Below are positions 1 to 5,245 of a DNA stretch of 5,245 nucleotides, piece after piece. Source of the DNA: an uncultured Eubacteriales bacterium (GTDB lineage: Bacteria > Bacillota > Clostridia > UBA1381 > UBA9506); the NCBI GenBank assembly GCA_902478395.1, contig CABSKZ010000221.1, forward strand, positions 1 to 5,245, written 5' to 3'. The translations under genes and the position numbers were made by a program. Position 1 is the first letter of the stretch. Each line of letters starts with the position of its first letter. The notes beneath the pieces were generated by a model. It was given only the letters and a program-made list of their open reading frames with translations. It did no database searches and had not been told where the DNA came from.

Positions 1-113
1 AAATCAAAAAAAGCCCCCTCCATAGCTGTTTTGTCTGCATCTGCGGCAAATACGGCCAGTAATTAGCAAGCCATGACGGCTGTCATCAGCAGGCAAAATA
101 TTCTTTTCTTCAT
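1..113 (-). pseudogene. 5' start of a third exported protein, interrupted by an in-frame TAA in its signal peptide
   Basis: ATG at 113-111 follows GGAAGGG by 10 bases. The frame reads MKKRIFCLLMTAVMAC, stop (TAA, 65-63), then, with no shift, LLAVFAADADKTAMEGAFFD up to the left edge. Joined across the stop this is a textbook signal peptide: Lys/Arg start, hydrophobic core of about 18 residues, and an AVFA-ADA signal peptidase I site. A single base change (for example TAA to TTA, Leu) would restore it. The gene may be broken, carry a sequencing or assembly error, or be read through; the window cannot decide. The only later in-frame ATG (23-21) has no ribosome-binding site and lies beyond the signal peptide. 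It is 93 bases from the preceding gene, in the same direction. The mature product is outside the window, so no function is offered. Confidence 0.65.
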
Positions 114-206
114 ATTATTCAATCCCTTCCGGCCCAAAGCCATCTGATTCAAAAGCAATGTCATTCTTTCTTTGACATCATCCAAGTATCATGATTGAAA
201 AGCCAG
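114..206 (-). other. 93-base spacer between second and third genes, no terminator or clear promoter
   Basis: Apart from the ribosome-binding site at 123-130 I see no strong element. The only inverted repeat is a weak 5-bp stem with a 9-base loop (177-195, ATCAT/ATGAT) with no T-run after it, so it is not an intrinsic terminator. No good paired -35/-10 boxes are seen in the direction of the genes. Read-through transcription from the SLH genes into the third gene is therefore likely. Confidence 0.5.
123..130 (-). promoter_or_regulatory. Ribosome-binding site of the interrupted third gene
   Basis: The minus strand reads GGAAGGGATTGAATAATATG. The GGAAGGG core lies 10 bases before the ATG, slightly long but in range. 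Its presence supports MKKR as the genuine start over an in-frame ATG 17 codons upstream, which has only a weak purine run before it and would put non-signal residues before the Lys/Arg cluster. Confidence 0.7.
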
Positions 207-2825
207 CTATTTATAAATTACCATCAGTTTAATACAATTATAGCGCCGCTGAATATAGACTCGGCTGGCATTCTCGCCCGTTGGAATCGCCAGAACATCA
301 TTCATCGTTCCGCTTGTGATTACTGAGGTTCCGTTACGTCTGCTCTCCACAGTATAAATTCTTGTGATTGAACCTGAGAAGTTTGCTATTGCCTTCTGCG
401 GATCAAGATCTGATAGTACAATCCCTTTGTCACTTTTGTAACGGGCCAAACCGTAAACGTTGACAAATATACCATCCAATCCGGCTACAGGGATGTTAAA
501 TGACTCATTCGCATCAGGCTCTCCTATATTATTATCAACAATCATCTCAAAGTCCGTCAACTGACCTGATGTCGTACTTTTCGGCCGAATCACGTCGCCC
601 GCGGAAAGGCTCTTTGCTCTGTCAATTATGTCTTCTGACACAATATAATCAACCACCTGACCAGCGCAATATCCTTTTACCCTGACACATTCTTCCTCGT
701 TCTCATAGCCCAAACGACTTTTGTCCACCAACATGGCGTCATCACTCCAAGTTCCCGGTGATGCACCTTCCTCAATCAGGAGTATTCGGGCAACACGTGT
801 TTCATCCACATCATAAACTTTTGCTGTGTATCTTGTACTGTTTACCAGCTTGATAACATTTGATTTCTTTTCATCAACAACACCATTCACATGTGAAACA
901 GAAAAGACTGTCGTATTCGCATCAACCGCATAGTAAGTAAACACATCGCCTGGAATACGGTAATAATCGTTGTTGATAAAGCCATCATAGGAAAAATTCA
1001 TGCTGTCAAAACCGACAGATGACGCATCAACCGCCGTATCTATCGAAATTAACTCATCTTTATTATTCGACCGGAAGTAAATCAGCTGCGGTTCAAACTG
1101 TTCTCCATTATAAAACTCCGCCCGTTTTGCGAGTTCCGTTCCGTCCAGCTTTTTATTCATCCCGTTGAGCGATACCTTTTCAGCTGTATATACTTTGAAC
1201 TCGCCGGTTTCTGTCATGATTTTGACTGGTACCTTGTTTCCTATACTTCCTTCTTTTACATCAAATCCACACAGGAAACCATATTGCAGCATATCTGACT
1301 TCACGTTCTCAATGTTTATGATGACATTATCTGCATTTAGTATAAAACGATAGGCAATGCCGATCTCAGGAATAACCACAAACTGCCCGGCAGCGGCGCC
1401 ATTTTCTTGCTGTTTCTTCATTTTCTTCCACAGTCCCGCATCTACCGCATATTGTTTGCCGTTTATCCGGTAAAGGCCGGATGCACCTTCATCTATGCTC
1501 TCTTCCAGCACGCCTTCTTCCGAATTTGTACTAACAACAATTCTTACATATTTACCGTCCGCTGTTGCGTAGATTGATACGACATTACCCATTGTAATTC
1601 CGCCGAAATCGCCGACCTCGCCACTTACCGTAATTTCTTTTGCTTCCGAAAAATCATAGCAATTTGAGTCTTTATCGAACAGTTTATGTCCATTCACATC
1701 TACTCCGCTGACATGTACGGTCTGAGCAGACGTAACCTGAACCAGATCATATATCCCGTCTTCATCCGTGTCAAGGAAATGCGAATATCCACTCGACGGA
1801 ACCATATCTTCCGGTTCAACATCCAGCATGACACCGCCATTCATAATCACATCAGCCGCATAACTCACTTTGATTTCATCAAGTCGGTCTCCGATATGAT
1901 AGCTCACAATGAATTGTCCGTTTTCTTTTTCAATCCCATCCATATCTTGAGCTGTTAACATGATAGACTCGTACTGACGCGGTACGATATACAATATTTC
2001 CGGATTATAGTCATCCGTATCACGATAATAAAAATCGACCTTTAAACCAAGCATTTCTTCCGCAGCTGTTTTTCCCTGAGCATATAGTTCACCGCTGATC
2101 CTCACATCACCTTTATTGGTATTTTGCGCACCGCGCAGACCGCCGCGATTGTTAGCCTCTACTGTGCCGCGTGCCTTGACCACGCCAAGATACTCCGTCA
2201 GCATATTTCTTCCCCTGTAAAGCTCAAGCTTAGCTTTATCACCATAGGAGGACGGGAGCAGCATATCCACTTCCATCGCATTGGCTGTGATACGGGCAAA
2301 GTCAATCCGGCTCACGCTTTGGGTCGTCTGATCCACCCCGCTCAGCAAACCAAGGCCTGCCGCCACGCTCAGATAGCCGCTCGGGTATCCACCCTTAGAC
2401 TCCGCCGAGTACGTATAATTCAGCATAGAAACATATATTTTTGCCACCTGGGACACCGTAAGCGAATCCTCCGGTCGAAAGGTGCCGTCATCGAATCCCT
2501 TTAATACACCAAGACGTACCGCAGCGTAAATCTGCTGTGCATATGTATAATTAGAGGGGACATCGGAAAAATAATTTGAGTTTGGTGACAGCTCCAAAAA
2601 ACTATCGGCCATAATCTCAACAATGACCCCGGCTGCCTCCGCCCTTGTTACAGGCGCAGTCACATTCCCGCTTAAATCGACACTGTCAAATACTCCGATC
2701 GCCTCCAGAAAGCGAACGTTTAAATCACCAATCTGCGATGCCATACTCTCTTTAGCAATGACTGTGGCGCATGCGGAAAACAACAGCGTAAACGCCAGCA
2801 CAAAACATAACAGTTTCTTTCTCAT
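207..2825 (-). CDS. Exported N-terminal-SLH surface protein with a long unassigned beta-rich body
   Basis: 872 residues, complete, ATG at 2825, TAG at 209-207. The start is fixed by AAGGGGG nine bases upstream and by a signal peptide (MRKK, then hydrophobic to about residue 18). Cleavage is ambiguous: FSAC at 16-19 meets a relaxed lipobox, but VIA-KES at 22-27 suits signal peptidase I. SLH-like domains: about 30-75 (TRAE at 60-63), 86-136 (FSDV, GVLKGFDDGTFRPEDSLTVSQ) and 146-188 (GLGLLSGV, SRID). Residues about 200-872 are beta-rich, with several segments of 'G-x-I/V...Y...' strands closed by hairpins such as LIYFRSNNKDELISIDTA (581-598) and GDVIRPKSTTSGQLTDFEMI (743-762), and an acidic loop DTDEDGIYD at 352-360. 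I recall similarly built N-terminal-SLH proteins, often several per genome, in fibre-degrading Clostridia, but know no function. No catalytic motif, transmembrane anchor or sortase signal is seen. It follows the C-terminal-SLH gene by 14 bases, so the two are probably co-expressed. Confidence 0.95.
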   Translation of the reverse strand: MRKKLLCFVLAFTLLFSACATVIAKESMASQIGDLNVRFLEAIGVFDSVDLSGNVTAPVTRAEAAGVIVEIMADSFLELSPNSNYFSDVPSNYTYAQQIYAAVRLGVLKGFDDGTFRPEDSLTVSQVAKIYVSMLNYTYSAESKGGYPSGYLSVAAGLGLLSGVDQTTQSVSRIDFARITANAMEVDMLLPSSYGDKAKLELYRGRNMLTEYLGVVKARGTVEANNRGGLRGAQNTNKGDVRISGELYAQGKTAAEEMLGLKVDFYYRDTDDYNPEILYIVPRQYESIMLTAQDMDGIEKENGQFIVSYHIGDRLDEIKVSYAADVIMNGGVMLDVEPEDMVPSSGYSHFLDTDEDGIYDLVQVTSAQTVHVSGVDVNGHKLFDKDSNCYDFSEAKEITVSGEVGDFGGITMGNVVSIYATADGKYVRIVVSTNSEEGVLEESIDEGASGLYRINGKQYAVDAGLWKKMKKQQENGAAAGQFVVIPEIGIAYRFILNADNVIINIENVKSDMLQYGFLCGFDVKEGSIGNKVPVKIMTETGEFKVYTAEKVSLNGMNKKLDGTELAKRAEFYNGEQFEPQLIYFRSNNKDELISIDTAVDASSVGFDSMNFSYDGFINNDYYRIPGDVFTYYAVDANTTVFSVSHVNGVVDEKKSNVIKLVNSTRYTAKVYDVDETRVARILLIEEGASPGTWSDDAMLVDKSRLGYENEEECVRVKGYCAGQVVDYIVSEDIIDRAKSLSAGDVIRPKSTTSGQLTDFEMIVDNNIGEPDANESFNIPVAGLDGIFVNVYGLARYKSDKGIVLSDLDPQKAIANFSGSITRIYTVESRRNGTSVITSGTMNDVLAIPTGENASRVYIQRRYNCIKLMVIYK
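2256..2738 (-). repeat. Three N-terminal SLH-like domains, the first and third degenerate
   Basis: Unit 1 lacks the usual F-x-D-V opening but has a perfect VTRAEAA helix start. Unit 2 has the full opening and loop (YFSDVPSNY, FDDGTFRPED) but TVSQ in place of TRAE. Unit 3 keeps only the helix-turn core (YLSVAAGLGLLSGV) and an SRID variant. Taken together they form the usual triplet needed for a wall-polysaccharide-binding fold, located directly after the signal peptide. Confidence 0.9.
2754..2825 (-). other. Signal peptide of the N-terminal-SLH protein
   Basis: The N-region is MRKK, the hydrophobic core is LLCFVLAFTLLF, and the cleavage region is SACATVIA-KES. Signal peptidase I cleavage after Ala24 is the simplest reading. 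Cleavage before Cys19 by the lipoprotein pathway cannot be excluded because LFSAC fits the relaxed lipobox, although Phe at -3 is not typical. Confidence 0.85.
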
Positions 2826-2834
2826 ACTAACATT

Positions 2835-2841
2835 CCCCCTT
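2835..2841 (-). promoter_or_regulatory. Ribosome-binding site of the N-terminal-SLH gene, overlapping the upstream stop
   Basis: On the minus strand the junction reads TAAGGGGGAATGTTAGTATG. The AA of the TAA stop codon of the upstream gene forms part of an AAGGGGG Shine-Dalgarno, nine bases before the ATG. Ribosomes ending on the first gene are thus placed at the initiation site of the second, which favours coupled translation. An out-of-frame ATG within the spacer meets TGA after two further codons (ATG TTA GTA TGA) and is not a plausible gene start. Confidence 0.9.
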
Positions 2842-5245
2842 AATTAGAAGCAAGCGCACCATACAGTATTTTTGCTGCCTGCGCCCGTGTCACATTTTCG
2901 AGCGGTGCAAAACTGCCGTCATCCATTCCGTTTATGAGCCCCCAGCTCTGCAAATCAGTCACCGCTTTCTTTGCCCACGGTGCTACGCTTGTATCCAGGT
3001 CAGTAAACTGCTCGTTCTCACTCGATGTATTAAGATTGATTTTCTTTGCTTCCATCACCCGATGCAGAATTACCGCCGCCTCCTGACGCGAGATAAATTT
3101 TCCGATGCCGAATCTGCCGTCGCCCATTCCTTCCACAAGATCATTTTTCACTGCTGAAGCAATATAGGACATGTACCACTGCTCCTTATCCACATCAGAA
3201 AACGTACAGACTGCGGTCTCATCATGCAAATCAAATGCCAGTACAAGCATCTTCACAAATTCTTCTTTTTTCATTCCGCGCTCCGGTTCAAATTCCGTTG
3301 CCGATACACCGTTAATAACACCTTTTTTATACAGGGACACAATGGCCTCCTTGGCCCATGGGACCCTGTTAATATCAGAAAATATTTCCTCTGAATCTGT
3401 CGTTTTGTTTGGAACGACCGGAATATTCATTCCCTCACCCATAAACTCAAGTGCGCCGTTGTATAAGCCGCCTCCGCCATTGGAGCTGTTTCCACCGCCG
3501 GAGGGCCGGGAATTCCCACTGCCCTTATCGTCTTCGTCATTAAAATACTGTAAAACCGCATCATCAAACGCTGCTTTTACCGCTTGCGCCTCCATAAAAT
3601 CATAGCCGCTCAGACTTTTGGCTATCGTTACCGCATCTGCCTCTTTATATTTTCCGTTCAAATCAACACCAAGTTCTTTTTCATAGGTGTGGAGCACGGC
3701 GTCCATCTCTGTGCGTGATGCCAGATTGACTTGTGCCACAGCAATGATCTCATCCCACATATCGGCGATGGTGCTCAGCTTTTTAAAGCCACCCATGACT
3801 TTCCTCCGCTTCAGCATTAGTTCTCCTACCGCAAGCTGTGATTCTGGATATTTTATCTCCTCGCTGGGTACAAAATCTGTAGGAATGTAGTCCTCTCGTG
3901 CTATGTCAATTCCGATTGTTTCAGCAACTTGAACCAAAGCATCCGACATAGCCGCGCTGTCGGCAACTCTGTTAAGCAACTTCAGCACCGAATCCGACGG
4001 ATATAGCAGCATTTCCTCCGAAGCATGTTTCTTCTCCGCCGTATCTTCGCACACATACAGCTTATAATATGTATCTGACGCGTCAGCCGGGAGTTTCTGA
4101 TTGAGTTCCACCGTCTCTCCGCTACCGATGGCAACTCCGCTTGGGCCAGTCGAAACATTCTGGTCAAACCGTTCTAAGCACAGCATATACGCCGCAGTAG
4201 ATGATGTATTCTTTTTCAGGGTAACACTTTTAATGGTTCCCCCACCAATCAACTCTTCTGACGGAGAGCCATCCGCTCCAAGATAAGCAATACTGACAAT
4301 TTCAAACGGCGCAATCGCTGGGACGCGTATCATAAATTCCTTTTGAACCGATACGTCATTCCGTGTTGCGGTTGCGGTCAGTTTGACGATACTGTCTTCC
4401 AGCGCATATGGCTGAGTTACCGTTCCGTCTTGTCCGATGATGTCAGGGGAATCCGAAGTCCACACAATAGACACATTTTTGTCCCCTGCAGTAGGCAAGA
4501 GCAGTGACTCAGTCGTCACCTCCGGCAGAGAAATTTCATCAAGCGCCATTTTGCCTGCCGCCTCGTCACTGATGACGGAACGAAAAGCAATATCATCCAC
4601 ATAAATTTTCGCATCCGACTGCGCACGGTTCGGATGGAAACGGAACATTCTGATTGAAGCAATATCATATGCTTTGTAATTCGCTTGTGTGGTGCAACGA
4701 AGCGGAACCGGCTCAAGATTAACTTTTTTCCGGTTAATATAGAGGTCACAGGTATCGCTCCTAAAGTTAAAGTCAATTTTAAGATCAAACCATTCTCCTT
4801 TTTTCGGAACATCCTGTGCCGCTGTAAGTGGCTTCTGAACGCTTATTTTATCATTCGCATCCCAATAGGTTACCCAGAGCATCGGCGTTGCCGTCACATA
4901 CTCAAAGGCCAGGTCAAGCGCAATCGCATTCTTATCCGATGAATTCTGTTTTCCGTCTTTGTCAACAAGTACTGGAAAAAAGTCAAAGTTAAAGCGCGAT
5001 CTTTCTGCGCCGTAGTCGAATCTCACCCGCATAGACACAATAGTCTGATCCGGAACAGGCGGATCAATTTTATGACTTGTAAAGTTGTCTCCACCGCCAG
5101 CAGGATGTTTTATCTCTCTGTAATTCAGTGCCACGAGGTTACTTGCATTATCAGGGTCTTTTTCCAATGTGGTCATACATTCAACATTAGCGGAGTTGTC
5201 AACCTCCCACCCCTTGAACTCGTTTATATCAATTAACTTTTTGCC
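2840..5245 (-). CDS. Modular surface protein with jelly-roll, atrophied Ig, helical repeats and three C-terminal SLH domains (5' end beyond window)
   Basis: Secreted wall-bound protein, probably carbohydrate-related. It ends with TAA at 2842-2840. The first in-frame Met is at 5176, but 23 further codons (GKKLIDINEFKGWEVDNSAN...) are open to the right edge and read as the first strand of the jelly-roll, so 5176 is not the real start and the signal peptide is outside. Numbering from the first visible codon (801 residues): 1-224 concanavalin A-like jelly-roll, ending in the typical IYVDDIAFRSV strand; 227-309 atrophied bacterial Ig domain (aBig_2 type: LLLPTAG, VWTSDSPDI, DGTV, VKLTATAT); 310-417 a second beta-sandwich, Fn3/Ig-like; 421-570 two helical units; 572-594 Gly/Ser/Asn linker; SLH domains at 622-671, 682-731 and 747-799. 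C-terminal SLH triplets are known to bind secondary cell-wall polysaccharide. No catalytic residues are visible; an enzyme domain may lie upstream (inference). It is translationally close to the next gene. The SLH call is near certain, the biochemical role is not known. Confidence 0.95.
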   Translation of the reverse strand, partial: GKKLIDINEFKGWEVDNSANVECMTTLEKDPDNASNLVALNYREIKHPAGGGDNFTSHKIDPPVPDQTIVSMRVRFDYGAERSRFNFDFFPVLVDKDGKQNSSDKNAIALDLAFEYVTATPMLWVTYWDANDKISVQKPLTAAQDVPKKGEWFDLKIDFNFRSDTCDLYINRKKVNLEPVPLRCTTQANYKAYDIASIRMFRFHPNRAQSDAKIYVDDIAFRSVISDEAAGKMALDEISLPEVTTESLLLPTAGDKNVSIVWTSDSPDIIGQDGTVTQPYALEDSIVKLTATATRNDVSVQKEFMIRVPAIAPFEIVSIAYLGADGSPSEELIGGGTIKSVTLKKNTSSTAAYMLCLERFDQNVSTGPSGVAIGSGETVELNQKLPADASDTYYKLYVCEDTAEKKHASEEMLLYPSDSVLKLLNRVADSAAMSDALVQVAETIGIDIAREDYIPTDFVPSEEIKYPESQLAVGELMLKRRKVMGGFKKLSTIADMWDEIIAVAQVNLASRTEMDAVLHTYEKELGVDLNGKYKEADAVTIAKSLSGYDFMEAQAVKAAFDDAVLQYFNDEDDKGSGNSRPSGGGNSSNGGGGLYNGALEFMGEGMNIPVVPNKTTDSEEIFSDINRVPWAKEAIVSLYKKGVINGVSATEFEPERGMKKEEFVKMLVLAFDLHDETAVCTFSDVDKEQWYMSYIASAVKNDLVEGMGDGRFGIGKFISRQEAAVILHRVMEAKKINLNTSSENEQFTDLDTSVAPWAKKAVTDLQSWGLINGMDDGSFAPLENVTRAQAAKILYGALASN
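2849..3382 (-). repeat. Three C-terminal SLH domains of the upstream protein
   Basis: The three units begin FSDINRVPWAKEAI, FSDVDKEQWYMSYI and FTDLDTSVAPWAKKAV, and each continues with the (G/L)-(V/L)-(I/V)-x-G turn (GVING, DLVEG, GLING), a DDGSFAP-like loop and the terminal helix. The wall-polysaccharide-binding TRAE position reads MKKEE in unit 1, SRQE in unit 2 and TRAQ in unit 3, so each keeps a basic residue. This arrangement is a standard wall anchor; the spacing between units is 10 to 16 residues. Confidence 0.95.
3464..3532 (-). other. Gly/Ser/Asn-rich linker
   Basis: Codes for a low-complexity stretch (KGSGNSRPSGGGNSSNGGGG) directly after an acidic DEDD run. It separates the helical region from the SLH domains and is the usual flexible joint before a wall anchor. 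It supports reading everything upstream as the outward-facing part of the protein. Confidence 0.85.
3536..3985 (-). repeat. Two diverged copies of an alpha-helical unit (spacer region)
   Basis: Copy a (3985-3731) contains LNRVADSAAMSDALVQVAE then TIGIDIAREDY; copy b (3730-3536) contains VNLASRTEMDAVLHTYEKE then LGVDLNGKY. Both fit the skeleton N-x(n)-M-x3-L-x6-7-(I/L)-G-(I/V)-D-(I/L)-x2-3-Y, followed by a second helix pair that ends in an amphipathic helix (MWDEIIAVAQ in a, VKAAFDDAVLQYF in b). Copy a has an insertion of roughly 20 residues (PTDFVPSEEIKYPESQL). From memory, similar paired helical units precede SLH triplets in other clostridial surface proteins. No enzymatic motif is seen, so a stalk or spacer role is an inference. 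Confidence 0.65.
4319..4567 (-). other. Atrophied bacterial Ig (aBig_2-type) domain coding segment
   Basis: The translated segment has the family signature in order: LPEVTTESLLLPTAGDK, then VSIVWTSDSPDIIGQDGTVT, then VKLTATATRNDVSVQKEF and a closing MIRVPA strand. These match the conserved 'LP...I.W.S..p.vI...G.V..P......V.LTAt......k.F...V' pattern of this small domain, which is frequent in secreted glycoside hydrolases, lyases and SLH proteins and acts as a spacer rather than a catalyst. Confidence 0.85.

Noticed and set aside
1..20. GGGGGC followed by a T7 run on the minus strand, like the 3' half of an intrinsic terminator
   Set aside because: No complementary GCCCCC arm lies upstream in the window, and the stretch reads as sense codons (GGG GCT TTT TTT GAT) in the frame of the interrupted gene.
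63..65. Recoding of the stop as selenocysteine or pyrrolysine
   Set aside because: The codon is TAA, whereas those residues use TGA and TAG, and its position within a signal-peptide core gives no reason for recoding.
66..113. A 16-residue peptide ending in a lipobox-like VMAC, as a pheromone or leader peptide gene
   Set aside because: The same frame continues after the stop as the rest of a signal peptide, so an interrupted longer gene explains the sequence better.
177..195. Inverted repeat ATCAT/ATGAT between the second and third genes
   Set aside because: Only 5 A/T-rich base pairs with a 9-base loop and no T-run, too weak for a terminator.
172..200. Perfect TTGACA at 172-177 on the plus strand, a possible promoter
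   Set aside because: At 16-18 bases there is no good -10 box (TTGAAA at best), and it would point into the antisense of the intact N-terminal-SLH gene.
1746..1772. Dockerin-type calcium repeat
   Set aside because: Only one acidic loop is present, without the paired repeat and the helix with conserved Lys/Arg expected of a dockerin.
2124..3890. Plus-strand open frames (for example 2124-2504, 3171-3605, 3687-3890)
   Set aside because: They lie opposite strongly supported minus-strand SLH coding sequence, and their translations are low-complexity or rich in His/Arg/Ser/Pro, with no recognisable domain.

Overview
The window carries a single minus-strand gene cluster that looks like part of a cell-surface operon of an anaerobic Gram-positive bacterium (Bacillota, most likely class Clostridia). 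The evidence is two large secreted proteins with S-layer homology (SLH) domains, purine-rich Shine-Dalgarno sites (AAGGGGG, GGAAGGG), moderate base composition (mid-40s % G+C by eye), an atrophied bacterial Ig domain, and an architecture common in plant-polysaccharide-degrading Clostridia. The exact genus cannot be read from this sequence.

Layout, in transcription order (right to left). (1) 5245-2840: the 3' part of a large SLH protein. The frame stays open to the right edge, so the true start and any N-terminal catalytic domain lie outside. The visible 801 residues run: jelly-roll (concanavalin A-like) domain, atrophied bacterial Ig domain, a second beta-sandwich, two copies of an alpha-helical unit, a Gly/Ser/Asn linker, and three C-terminal SLH domains. 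(2) 2825-207: a complete 872-residue exported protein of opposite polarity, with three SLH-like domains just after the signal peptide, then about 680 residues of beta-rich sequence that I cannot assign to a named domain. It starts 14 bases after the stop of gene 1, and its ribosome-binding site overlaps that stop. (3) 113-1: the start of a third exported protein with its own ribosome-binding site. Its signal peptide is broken by an in-frame TAA, after which the same frame goes on as a normal signal-peptide end and stays open to the left edge.

The two intact proteins probably sit together on the wall, each held by SLH domains that bind secondary cell-wall polysaccharide. The first looks like a carbohydrate-facing modular protein; the second has an unknown surface role. 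No RNA gene, insertion sequence, CRISPR array, convincing promoter or terminator is visible, and nothing on the plus strand looks like a real gene. The longest stretch without an intact gene is the left 206 bases, which hold the broken gene start and a 93-base spacer.
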